Source of the DNA: Labrys monachus | Lineage (GTDB): Bacteria; Pseudomonadota; Alphaproteobacteria; Rhizobiales; Labraceae | Reading direction: 5' to 3' | Assembly: GCF_030814655.1 (NCBI RefSeq) | Contig: NZ_JAUSVK010000001.1 | Location: 3,789,001-3,853,000, forward strand | Length of the DNA stretch: 64,000 nucleotides | Part shown: in pieces, positions 50,616 to 59,300 of the stretch | Position numbering within the stretch: position 1 is the stretch's first letter | How the letters are laid out: every line of letters begins with the position of its first letter | Position numbers and translations under genes: made by a program | Notes under the pieces: model-generated | What the model was told of the DNA's origin: nothing | Seen by the model: only the letters and a program-made list of their open reading frames with translations | Database searches by the model: none

Positions 50616-50700
50616 GAGAGGAAGAGGACGGACCGGCTTTGCCGTGACGGGTTGAGGGCTGGAGAAGAGGTCTCCGGCGCCCGTCATGGAGATTGGTCCC
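50616..50700 (+). promoter_or_regulatory. Conserved hairpin leader A (DUF932 gene)
   Basis: A purine box (GAGAGGAAGAGGACGG) is followed by GACGGG (50646-50651), which can pair with CCCGTC (50680-50685). Inside is GGAGA/TCTCC (50661-50665 and 50671-50675). TGGAG follows as a ribosome binding site and then the ATG at 50701. Related leaders precede three other genes in this region. Confidence 0.7.
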
Positions 50701-51897
50701 ATGACCCAGGTTTCAGTTCTCGACGCGCGTCGCGACACCAGCGGCGGCTACAAAGTGGATGTCGGCCGCGGCGAGCGGATCGGCCGCGTCTCGTCGGAAT
50801 GGTTTTCCCGGCCCGCGGACGAGCGCTATCTGTCGCTGTCCGAACTGGCAGTTTCCGTTCGCGACCGCGCCGAACGCAGCCGGACCCGCGTGGTGGAGAG
50901 CGCGCTTATCCATGTCGAGGCGAACCGCAGCGACCCGGAACGACTGGCGTTGATCCTGCCAGGCACGGACACGCCCATCGCCCCGACCCATTGGAGCTTC
51001 GGCCAACTGGCCAGCCTGGTCGGCGCGCCGGCAGCCTATCTGCGCCAGCTTCCCGCACCGCTCGCCGCGATCAACCTGCAATATGGTCTGACGTCCAATC
51101 GTGCGGAGCAGATCAAGACGCTCGAAACCGATAACGGCCGGGTGGAGCTTCGCGCCGTCACCGGCCCGGATTACGGCCGCATCTTCGACCACGAACTGGT
51201 CGAGGCGGTGCAACGCATCGCCGGCAACGGCACGGGCGACACCCGCTGGAAGGTTCCGGGCGTGCTCGATTGGTCGACCGGCATCTACAATCCGCGGGTC
51301 GACATCACCAAGGATACCACGACGCTCTACGCCTCCGATCGCGACGTCTTCCTGTTCCTGGTCGACGACCTGAATCCGATCGAGGCCGGCCGACTGCCGG
51401 ACGGATCGCCCGATCTCTATTTCCGGGGCTTCTACTGCTGGAATTCCGAGGTTGGCGCCAAGACGCTGGGCATGGCGAGCTTCTATCTTCGCGCGGTCTG
51501 CCAGAATCGAAACCTCTGGGGCGTGGAGGATTTCGAGGAGATCACCATCCGCCACAGCAAATATGCCGCCAACCGTTTCGCCCATGAGGCGGCGCCAGCG
51601 CTGGCGAACTTCGCCAATTCCTCACCCTTGCCTTTCGTCAACGGTATCAAGGCGGCGCGCGAGCGGATCGTGGCGCGCACCGACGAAGACCGCACCGACT
51701 TCTTGCGCCGACGCGGTTTCTCCAAGGCCGAGACCGGCAAGATTATCGACACGGTCCTGGCAGAGGAAGGCCGTCCGCCCGAAAGCATCTTCGATTTCGT
51801 GCAGGGCATCACCGCCGTCGCGCGCGACAAGCCGCATCAGGACGCCCGCCTCGACATGGAGGCCAAGGCCAAGAAGCTGCTCGATCGAGCCGCCTGA
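50701..51897 (+). CDS. DUF932-domain protein
   Basis: A 398-aa protein of the phage/plasmid-like DUF932 family. It has the GQLASLVGAPAAYLRQLPAP segment, the LRAVTGPDYGRIFDHELVEA motif, and the FFRGFYCWNSEVG-like block (FRGFYCWNSEVGAKTLG) with FYLRAVCQNRNLWG. Its function is unknown, but it is common in large conjugative elements next to ParB and ArdB genes. The ATG at 50701 follows a TGGAG site inside a conserved hairpin leader, and a GC-rich hairpin follows the stop. Confidence 0.87.
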   Translation: MTQVSVLDARRDTSGGYKVDVGRGERIGRVSSEWFSRPADERYLSLSELAVSVRDRAERSRTRVVESALIHVEANRSDPERLALILPGTDTPIAPTHWSFGQLASLVGAPAAYLRQLPAPLAAINLQYGLTSNRAEQIKTLETDNGRVELRAVTGPDYGRIFDHELVEAVQRIAGNGTGDTRWKVPGVLDWSTGIYNPRVDITKDTTTLYASDRDVFLFLVDDLNPIEAGRLPDGSPDLYFRGFYCWNSEVGAKTLGMASFYLRAVCQNRNLWGVEDFEEITIRHSKYAANRFAHEAAPALANFANSSPLPFVNGIKAARERIVARTDEDRTDFLRRRGFSKAETGKIIDTVLAEEGRPPESIFDFVQGITAVARDKPHQDARLDMEAKAKKLLDRAA

Positions 51898-51904
51898 CAT
51901 CCGC

Positions 51905-51940
51905 AAAGCCGGAGATGCGGATTTCCGTGTCTCCGGCTTT
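51905..51940 (+). terminator. Hairpin after DUF932 gene
   Basis: Arms AAAGCCGGAGA (51905-51915) and TCTCCGGCTTT (51930-51940) form a perfect 11-bp stem whose 3' arm ends in TTT. It lies 8 bp after the stop and probably terminates or attenuates transcription before the ParB gene. Confidence 0.6.
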
Positions 51941-51986
51941 GCGCTTCCGCGTGTCCCAAATCCCGTTCCGTGGCGCTGCCCCCTTT

Positions 51987-52070
51987 TAGAGGAAGAGGCG
52001 GCGCTTCGCTTCGTGACGGGTTGGAGGTTGAGAGAGAGTCTCTCGGCCGCCCGTCGTGGAGTATCCCGAC
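51987..52070 (+). promoter_or_regulatory. Conserved hairpin leader B (ParB-like gene)
   Basis: TAGAGGAAGAGGCGG, then GACGGG (52015-52020) pairing with CCCGTC (52050-52055), and an inner GAGAGA/TCTCTC stem (52030-52035 and 52039-52044). Compared with leader A, the inner pairs differ but still pair. TGGAG then ATG (52071) follow. Confidence 0.72.
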
Positions 52071-54206
52071 ATGGCAACCGCCGTTCAGAAGATCGCGTCC
52101 CTTGGCGAGCGTCGCGACATCCCCTTCAACAAGCTCATCCTGAGCCAGGCCAACGTCCGCAAGACCAAGGCCGGCGTCTCGATCCCGGAACTGGCCGAGG
52201 ATATCGGCCACCGCGGCCTTCTTCAGAACCTCAACGTCCGCCCTGTGCTCGATGGCGAGGGTGTGGAAACCGGCATCTTCGAGGTCCCGGCCGGCGGTCG
52301 CCGGTTCCGGGCGCTCGAACTACTGGTCAAGGTCAAGCGACTGGCCAAGACCGCGCCGGTCCCCTGCAACGTCCGCGACGCTGGCTCCGCGATCCCCGCC
52401 GAGGAAGACAGCCTCGCCGAGAACGTCCACCGCGAGGCGCTGCATCCCCTCGATCAGTTCAAAGCCTTCCAGGCCCTGATCGAACGCGGCATGGGCGAGG
52501 AGGATATCGCCGCCCGCTTCTACGTCACCCCGGCCGTGGTCCGTCAGCGGCTGCGCCTCGCTTCGGTCGCCCCGGCGCTGCTCGACGTCTATGCCGAGGA
52601 CGGCATAGCGCTCGACCAACTCATGGCCTTCACCGTGTCGCACGACCATGCGCGGCAGATGGAGGTGTGGGAGACGATCCAGCGATCCTACAGCCGCCAG
52701 CCCTACGAAATCCGCCGCATGTTGACCGAGGGTGCGGTGCGCGCTTCCGATCGCCGTGCGCAGTTCGTCGGGGTCGAGGCGTATGAGGCAGCCGGCGGCG
52801 CAACGCTGCGCGACCTGTTCCAGGCCGACGACGGCGGATGGCTGCAGGACCCGGCTCTTCTCGACACCCTCGCCACCGCGAAGCTCGGCGCCGCCGCCGA
52901 GGAAATCGCGGCCGAGGGCTGGCGCTGGATCGATGCCGCGCTGGACTTCCCCTATGGCCACACCACTGGTCTGCGCAGGATCTCGTGCGAACGCCCCGAA
53001 CTCTCCGCCGACGAACAGGCCGCCTACGAGGCCCTGACCGAGGAGCTGGACCGGCTCTACGCCGAGCATGAAGATGGCGAGGACCTGCCGGAGGCAGTCG
53101 ATCTACGGCTCGAGGAGATCGAGACGGCGATCGCCGCCTTCCAGAACCGGCCTACCCTCTACGATCGGGCCGAGATCGTGCGCGCTGGCGCCTTTGTCAG
53201 CATCGACAGCTCGGGCCGGCTGACCGTCGAGCGCGGCTATGTCCGTCCCGAAGACGAGGCGCCGATCGAGCCCCGGACCGATGGCGACGGCGAAGCCGAA
53301 GGAACGACGACGACCTCGGAACCTATGCGAGCGGTCATCACCATCGGCGGCAAGCCCGAACCGGAGGATGACGAGGACGATGTCGTCAAGCCGTTGCCCG
53401 AACGCCTGGTCAGCGAGCTGACGGCCCACCGCACCCTCGCGCTGCGGGATGCGCTGGCCGGCAACCCGCACGTCGCCATCACGGCGCTGCTGCACAAGCT
53501 GGTGCTCGACACCTTCCACCGCACCTCGTCTTCCGGAGGGTGCCTGGAGGTGTCCGTCCGTCACGTCTTCTTCTCCGTCCAGGCCGCCGACCTGAAGGAC
53601 AGCACGTCCGCCAAATCGGTTGCAGAACGGCAAGAAGGCTGGGAGGCCGACATTCCGCAGGACGAGGATGCCTTGTGGAACTGGCTGGTCGATCTCGACG
53701 ATGCCAGCCGGACGGCCCTGCTGGCGCATTGCGTCTCTTACGGCGTCAACGCCCTTTCCGAAAAGGTCGACCGCTACGGCGGCTCCGGCATCTCGCAGCA
53801 TGGGCTGGAGCGCCGGCTGAAGCAGGCCGATCGGATCGCGCGCGCTGTCGGTCTCGACATGGCGGAAGCGGGATGGCGCCCGACCGTCGATAATTATCTC
53901 AGCCGGGTGACCAAGCCGCGCATCCTCGAAGCGGTGCGTGAGGCCAAGGGCGACGCGTCGGCGCAGCTCATCGACCATCTGAAGAAGGGCGACATGGCCA
54001 AGGAGGCCGAGCGGCTGTTGACCGACACCGGCTGGCTGCCCGAACCGCTTCGGCTCGCTGATCTTGCAGACGATCCCGCAACGGGCGCTGAGAGCGACGG
54101 AGAAGACGATGGGGCGGAACTGCCCGACTTCCTGAGCACCGACGAGGAATCGGAACCGCTGGCCGACGGCGAAGACGACGAGCGTCACCTCGTTGCTGCC
54201 GAATGA
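52071..54206 (+). CDS. ParB-like nuclease-fold/partition-type protein
   Basis: A 711-aa protein. The N-terminal ParB domain has IPFNKLILSQANVRKTKAGV, the GGRRFRALELL box, and SLAENVHREALHPLDQFKAF, followed by an HTH (DIAARFYVTPAVVRQRLRLA). Well beyond ParB length, it carries a long C-terminal region with an acidic linker (KPEPEDDEDDVVKPLPE) and a helical domain that probably binds partners. Such long ParB-like proteins are typical of alphaproteobacterial ICEs and plasmids and may regulate the element as well as segregate it. It is preceded by leader B. Confidence 0.88.
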   Translation: MATAVQKIASLGERRDIPFNKLILSQANVRKTKAGVSIPELAEDIGHRGLLQNLNVRPVLDGEGVETGIFEVPAGGRRFRALELLVKVKRLAKTAPVPCNVRDAGSAIPAEEDSLAENVHREALHPLDQFKAFQALIERGMGEEDIAARFYVTPAVVRQRLRLASVAPALLDVYAEDGIALDQLMAFTVSHDHARQMEVWETIQRSYSRQPYEIRRMLTEGAVRASDRRAQFVGVEAYEAAGGATLRDLFQADDGGWLQDPALLDTLATAKLGAAAEEIAAEGWRWIDAALDFPYGHTTGLRRISCERPELSADEQAAYEALTEELDRLYAEHEDGEDLPEAVDLRLEEIETAIAAFQNRPTLYDRAEIVRAGAFVSIDSSGRLTVERGYVRPEDEAPIEPRTDGDGEAEGTTTTSEPMRAVITIGGKPEPEDDEDDVVKPLPERLVSELTAHRTLALRDALAGNPHVAITALLHKLVLDTFHRTSSSGGCLEVSVRHVFFSVQAADLKDSTSAKSVAERQEGWEADIPQDEDALWNWLVDLDDASRTALLAHCVSYGVNALSEKVDRYGGSGISQHGLERRLKQADRIARAVGLDMAEAGWRPTVDNYLSRVTKPRILEAVREAKGDASAQLIDHLKKGDMAKEAERLLTDTGWLPEPLRLADLADDPATGAESDGEDDGAELPDFLSTDEESEPLADGEDDERHLVAAE

Positions 54207-54213
54207 GCGACTC

Positions 54214-54237
54214 GCGGGGCGGCTTCGGCCGCTCCGC
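54214..54237 (+). terminator. UUCG-capped hairpin after ParB-like gene
   Basis: GCGGGGCGGC and GCCGCTCCGC pair (one G-T wobble) around a stable TTCG loop, 7 bp after the stop and 30 bp before the next start. No T-tract follows. It may attenuate or stabilise the transcript. Confidence 0.5.
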
Positions 54238-54267
54238 ACCTTCCCCCAAATCGAAGGAGTTCTTCGC

Positions 54268-54489
54268 ATGGTGCATTCCAGCCCCGCGCCCGTCCGGCGC
54301 GTCGTCTTCCAGTACCTCGTGCCGGTCCATGTCGAGGTCGAGGACGACCTCGTTGTCCGCGTGACCGTCATCGACGAGACGCCTGTCCGCGACCCTGACG
54401 TGGTCGAGGGCGATCCCGAGTACCTGGCTCAAGCCGTTGCGGCCGCCGACGACGGCCAAGACGGGCCATCCTGGCAATTCGGCTACTAG
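54268..54489 (+). CDS. Small hypothetical protein
   Basis: A 73-aa protein that I do not recognise. The core VVFQYLVPVHVEVEDDLVVR followed by VTVIDETPV is strongly beta-like, with an acidic C-terminus. The ATG at 54268 is 10 bases after AAGGAG. A good rho-independent terminator follows, so it ends a transcript unit. The same kind of small gene often follows parB in related elements, by inference. Confidence 0.65.
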   Translation: MVHSSPAPVRRVVFQYLVPVHVEVEDDLVVRVTVIDETPVRDPDVVEGDPEYLAQAVAAADDGQDGPSWQFGY

Positions 54490-54518
54490 CCCCTCCCAAC
54501 CACGATCCCGACCCATCC

Positions 54519-54545
54519 GAGCCCGGCCCAGCGCCGGGCTCTTTT
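54519..54545 (+). terminator. Rho-independent terminator
   Basis: Stem GAGCCCGGC/GCCGGGCTC (54519-54527 and 54533-54541) with loop CCAGC, followed by TTTT. It separates the small gene at 54268 from the gene at 54563. Confidence 0.8.
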
Positions 54546-54562
54546 CGTTTCAGGAGCCCGAT

Positions 54563-54964
54563 ATGCCCGCCTATCTCACCCGGTTTTCCTGCCTGCTCGA
54601 TGTCGGCTCGGTCGCCAATGTCGCGCGGGCCTTCGACATCTATACCGCGCTGATGGCCGAGAACGCTCGCGAGGACCCGCCTGCCGAGCCATTCCTGCTC
54701 TCGCTGACGCCCGAGCATGGCGCGACGCGCCTCTGGCTTCGCGACCCCGGCACCGCCGATCCGCAGTTGCTGATCACCTTCGTCACGCGCTGCGCCGAGG
54801 CCTTCGCGCTCACCGGCACCTGGGGGTTTCAGTGGGCCGGCGTCGCCTCGGAACCTGTCGTCGACGGCTTCTCCGGCGGCGCCCATCTGCTCGATCTATC
54901 CACCGGCCGCACGATCGAGTGGATGAGCACAGGCCGCTGGTTGGCCGAAGGAGGTGTGCGATGA
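54563..54964 (+). CDS. Hypothetical protein
   Basis: A 133-aa protein that I do not recognise. It is a soluble alpha/beta chain (LLSLTPEHGATRLWLRDPGT, FVTRCAEAFALTGTWGFQWA). The ATG at 54563 is preceded by CAGGAG. Its stop overlaps the next start as ATGA, so it is co-transcribed and translationally coupled with the DUF6117 gene. Confidence 0.7.
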   Translation: MPAYLTRFSCLLDVGSVANVARAFDIYTALMAENAREDPPAEPFLLSLTPEHGATRLWLRDPGTADPQLLITFVTRCAEAFALTGTWGFQWAGVASEPVVDGFSGGAHLLDLSTGRTIEWMSTGRWLAEGGVR

Positions 54965-55194
54965 TCCCGGACCACGCCCGCGCCAACTTCCAGACCCTGC
55001 TGCGCGCCGCGGAAAGCGGCGATCTGGCGCTGATGGAATGCACGGACGCCGCGACCGGCGAGCCGCGCTACGTCATCTGTGCGGTCGGCCGTGACGGTGA
55101 CGACTATATGTTCACGCCGTTCGGCCACTTGGCGGACGGAAATCCCTATGACGCGTACCTTCCGCCCAACACGGGCGGCGAAATGGCTGCCTAA
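54961..55194 (+). CDS. DUF6117-family protein
   Basis: A 77-aa protein. MIPDHARANFQTLLRAAESG, DLALMECTDAATGEPRYVIC and GDDYMFTPFGHLADGNPYDA fit the small DUF6117 family found on mobile elements in alphaproteobacteria. Its function is unknown. The start overlaps the upstream stop (ATGA). Confidence 0.75.
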   Translation: MIPDHARANFQTLLRAAESGDLALMECTDAATGEPRYVICAVGRDGDDYMFTPFGHLADGNPYDAYLPPNTGGEMAA

Positions 55195-55197
55195 ATT

Positions 55198-55560
55198 CTA
55201 CCAGACAGCCACTTCCCACTGACCGTTGACGCGAGCAAAACCGACCGGCCGGTTCTGGGGTGTGGCGTTTGCCCTGGTCGTGTCCATCGTGAGCTGCGTC
55301 ATACAGGTCACGCCGGGTCCGACACCGCCCGGCGAACAATCGCCAAGCTTGAGCGTCGCATTGGCCAGCGACGTCCCCGTGAAGAGGCGATGGCGGCGGA
55401 CGGCTGCGATAGCCTCTTCTTCCGTCGGCTGCGCCACGCCCGCGATCGCGGCGGCCGATGCACCGCAGGGCGCGATCAACGGACGGAGCGCGAATCCCGC
55501 CCCGAAGCCCACAGCGAGGCATCCTGCGGCCACCATGCCGATCACACTTCCCTTCATCAC
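55198..55560 (-). CDS. Hypothetical exported or membrane-anchored protein
   Basis: A 120-aa protein with an N-terminal hydrophobic segment (VIGMVAAGCLAVGFGAGFAL) that acts as a signal peptide or anchor. Two Cys pairs (PCGAS, GDCSPGG.GPGVTC) could form disulfides. The rest (VGFARVNGQWEVAVW) is beta-like. It runs against its neighbours, with its own promoter region at 55561-55700. An ATG one codon later (55557) is an equally possible start. Confidence 0.6.
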   Translation of the reverse strand: MMKGSVIGMVAAGCLAVGFGAGFALRPLIAPCGASAAAIAGVAQPTEEEAIAAVRRHRLFTGTSLANATLKLGDCSPGGVGPGVTCMTQLTMDTTRANATPQNRPVGFARVNGQWEVAVW

Positions 55561-55710
55561 CGTCTCCCTCCGGGGCCTCGCTCGGTCGGGCGTACATGCG
55601 TCCCCGATCGCCGAGGGCGCGGTTCGCCATGTGCTGGATGAAGATGAAGGAGTGTAGCGCCGCGCGGTCCACCTCGGAAGGCCGCGCGATCAGCCGGTCA
55701 TGCCGCGCGC

Positions 55711-55804
55711 CAGAGTGAGAGGGCGGCCGGGACGGGTTCGAGCCGGTCCGGTCGAGAGAGAGCGCCGTCCGGGTCTTCCGATCCCGCTCTTTGGAGAAAT
55801 CCCC
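55711..55804 (+). promoter_or_regulatory. Conserved leader C (ArdB-like gene)
   Basis: CAGAGTGAGAGGGCGG, then GGGACGGGTT, then GAGAGAGAGCGC. GGACGG (55730-55735) can pair with CCGTCC (55765-55770). TTTGGAG precedes the ATG at 55805. Primary sequence is closest to leader D. Confidence 0.68.
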
Positions 55805-56242
55805 ATGCCCGACACTACAAACAGCACTGACGCTTCCTCGGCGCGCGCCGTCGCCCTCGTACCGGAGGCCCGCCGGATGGACTTCCTGCCGCTGCTCTTC
55901 GGTCGCCAGCATGTCCTGGTGGCGGAGATGATCGTCTATCACCTGATGGAGCGCCTGAGCCCGCTCGACTATCGTGGCGGCCTTTGGGACTTCTATGAGC
56001 GCGACGGCAGGCCGCTATACCTCGCGCCGACCTCGAAGCCCCGCTTTCAGATCGTCTGCGACACCAACGGCTATGAGGGCGAGGTAACGGCCGACGCCGC
56101 CGGCATCATCGCGACGCTGTTCGCCTTCTCCCATCTCTCCTTCAAGTACCCGGTCGACGCGATGTCGGAAGGATATGGCCGCCTCTACGACTACGCCGCA
56201 GACCATCCGGAATCCGCCGAGATCTTCCAGGCGATCGACTGA
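55805..56242 (+). CDS. ArdB/KlcA-family antirestriction protein
   Basis: A 145-aa protein. RRMDFLPLLFGRQHVLVAEM, the YRGGLWDFYE motif, and TADAAGIIATLFAFSHLSFK are the ArdB/KlcA signatures. ArdB proteins protect incoming DNA from type I restriction by an indirect mechanism. The ATG at 55805 lies behind leader C, and a strong terminator follows. On an element that also carries a defence island, it probably shields the element in new hosts. Confidence 0.88.
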   Translation: MPDTTNSTDASSARAVALVPEARRMDFLPLLFGRQHVLVAEMIVYHLMERLSPLDYRGGLWDFYERDGRPLYLAPTSKPRFQIVCDTNGYEGEVTADAAGIIATLFAFSHLSFKYPVDAMSEGYGRLYDYAADHPESAEIFQAID

Positions 56243-56259
56243 AACTTGCCCCCTCCCTC

Positions 56260-56291
56260 AGCGCCCGGCCTCACGGTCGGGCGCTTTTTTT
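56260..56291 (+). terminator. Rho-independent terminator after ArdB-like gene
   Basis: Stem AGCGCCCGGCC/GGTCGGGCGCT with loop TCAC, followed by a run of T (56285-56291). It separates the ArdB gene from leader D. Confidence 0.85.
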
Positions 56292-56303
56292 ATGTCGGCG
56301 GAT

Positions 56304-56396
56304 CAGAGGAAGAGGACGGCCGGGACGGGTTGAGTCCGGGCGGTCGAGAGAGAGCGCTGCCGGGCTTGTCCCTTCCGCTCTCCCGAGGTTCCTCCC
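56304..56396 (+). promoter_or_regulatory. Conserved leader D (strawberry-notch gene)
   Basis: CAGAGGAAGAGGACGG, CGGGACGGGTTGAG and GAGAGAGAGCGC are shared with leader C. Possible stems are GGGAC/GTCCC and GGCGG/CTGCC around the GA-repeat loop. CCCGAGG precedes the ATG at 56397. Confidence 0.7.
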
Positions 56397-59300
56397 ATGA
56401 ACATTCTGTCTCCCGTGGCCCTTCCGGCCGCGCCCGTCACCCGTGCGCCCCCGATCCTCGCCGTCGCGCACCAGCTTGTCGATCATCTCGAACGCGGCCA
56501 GCGCATCGACGCCGCGATCCTCCGTGCAGCGATGGAAGCAACCTTCGGCGCATCCGACACCAGCGGCGCCTGGGACTGGAAGGCGGCCTATGAGGCATGC
56601 GAGGTCGCGACAATCCTCTTCCTGCGCAAATACGGAAAGGCGCTTTTCCGCAAGGCCGCATCTCCGGCTGCTCGACATTCCGCTCTTGCGAAGATCGCCG
56701 GCCTCCTGCCGACGCATACGCGGCGCTCGGAAGAATCGCAGGCGCTCCAGCAATTCTCGACGCCGGCGCCGCTCGGCCTCGCCGCCGTGGCGGCCGCCGC
56801 CATTGCTGCTGGCGACATCGTGCTGGAGCCGTCGGCCGGCACCGGCCTGCTCGCCATCCTGGCCGAGATATCCGGCGGAACGCTCCTCATCAACGAGCTG
56901 GCCGAGACTCGCGCCGACCTACTAGCTGCGCTGTTTCCGGCCGTTGCCGTCACGCGCTTCGACGCCGCCCAGATCGACGATCATCTCGCGCCGGGCGCCA
57001 CCCCGTCAGTGGTGCTGATGAACCCGCCATTCTCCGTCATGGCAAACGTCTCCGGCCGCGTGGCCGACGCCGCCTATCGCCATGTCGCTTCAGCACTGGC
57101 CCGGCTCGCCGATGGCGGGCGGCTGGTGGCGATCACCGGCGCCAACTTCAGCCCCGACCACCCGGCTTGGGCAGCGGCCTTCGTCCGGCTTCAGGAGCGT
57201 GGCCGCGTCGTCTTCACCGCGGCCGTGGACGGCTCGGTCTACGCCAAGCACGGCACGACCATCGACACGCGGCTGACGGTCATCGACAAGCTGCCGGCCG
57301 ACGATCGGGCGGCGTTTCCCCCTTCGCCCGGCATCGCGCCCGACATCGAAACGCTGCTCGGCTGGATCGAGACGCAGGTTCCGCCGCGTCCGACTACCAC
57401 CCTCCCGCCAGTGACAACGTCGGCGTCTACCGCGACGCCCCGCACCGTTCGCGGATACCTCTCGCGTACCGCTGCTATACGTCCCGCCACGCCAGCGTCT
57501 ATCGAGCCCGAAGGCGTCGAACTTGCCTATGAGACCCTGGACTGGACGCCCGCCGAAGACGGCCGGATCACCGACGCGATTTATGAAGAATACGGATTGC
57601 AGGCGATCCGTATTCCCTGTGCGCAGGCCCATCCCACCAAACTGGTCCAATCTGTGGCGATGGCCTCGGTCGCGCCGCCCAAGCCGAGCTACCGGCCCCG
57701 GCTGACCGCCAACATCGTCACCGACGGGCTTCTCTCGGATGCCCAGCTCGAAACCATCATCTACGCCGGTGAGGCGCACTCCGACTTCCTCGCGGGATCA
57801 TGGACGCTCGATGAGACCTTTGACGTCGTCTCGGCCGCGCCAGACGATGCACCGAACGCCGTGCGCTTCCGCAGGGGCTTCATGCTTGGCGACGGCACCG
57901 GCGCCGGCAAGGGGCGCCAGTCAGCGGGTATCATCCTAGACAACTGGATGCAGGGTCGCCGCAAGGCGGTGTGGATCTCCAAATCCGACAAGCTGCTGGA
58001 GGACGCGCAGCGCGACTGGTCGGCGCTCGGCATGGAGCGCCTGCTGGTCACGCCGCTGTCGCGCTTCCCGCAGGGCAAGGACATCACGCTCTCGGAAGCC
58101 GTCCTATTCACCACCTACGCCACGCTACGGTCCGACGACCGCGGTGAGAAGCTTTCCCGCGTCAAGCAGATCGTCGAATGGTTGGGCTCCGATTTCGATG
58201 GAGTGATCATCTTCGACGAGAGCCACGCCATGCAGAACGCCGCAGGCGGCAAGGGGGAGCGCGGCGACGTCGCCGCCTCGCAGCAGGGCCGTGCGGGCCT
58301 TCGGCTCCAGCACGCCCTGCCGAACGCGCGCGTCGTCTATGTCTCGGCGACCGGCGCGACCACCGTCCACAATCTCGCCTACGCCCAGCGCCTCGGTCTC
58401 TGGGGTGGCGAGGATTTCCCGTTCTCGACCCGCGCCGAGTTCGTCGAAGCGATCGAGGATGGCGGCGTGGCCGCGATGGAAGTTTTGGCCCGCGATCTGC
58501 GCTCGCTCGGCCTCTATACCGCCCGGTCGCTCTCCTATGATGGCGTCGAGTACGAGTTGCTCGAACACCGGCTTAAACCAGAGCAGACCCGCATCTATGA
58601 CGCCTATGCCGGGGCCTTCGCTGTCATCCATAACAATCTCGACGCGGCGATGCAGGCCGCCAACATCACTGGTGACGGCGGCACGTTGAACCGGCAGGCC
58701 AAGTCCGCGGCCCGCTCAGCCTTCGAGAGCGCCAAGCAGCGGTTCTTCGGCCATCTGCTGACCTCGATGAAGACGCCGACCCTGATCCGCTCGATCGAGC
58801 AGGACCTGCTCGACGGCCATGCCGCCGTGATCCAGATCGTGTCGACCGGCGAAGCCCTGATGGAGCGCCGTCTCGCGGAGATCCCCACCGAGGAATGGAA
58901 TGACGTCCGGGTGGACATCACCCCGCGCGAGTACGTTCTGGATTATCTCGCCCATTCCTTCCCGGTGCAGCTCTATGAGCCGTTCACCGACAGCGCGGGC
59001 AATCTCTCGTCGCGGCCGGTGTTTCGCGATGGCCAGCCGGTCGAGAGCCGCGATGCCGTTGCCCGACGTGACCGTTTGATCGAGAGGCTCGCTTCGCTGC
59101 CGCCAGTCCCCGGCGCGCTCGATCAGATCGTCCAGCGCTTCGGCACGGATGTCGTGGCCGAGGTGACGGGACGTTCGCGGCGCATCGTCCGCAAGTCGGG
59201 TGCCGACTCAATGACCAGCCCCGGCGGCATCGACCGCCTCGCCGTGGAGAACCGCGCCGCCTCGGCCAATCTGGCCGAAACGCAAGCCTTCATGGACGAC

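Noticed and set aside
53103-54371. 422-codon minus-strand frame opposite the ParB-like gene
   Set aside because: Antisense shadow of a supported gene.
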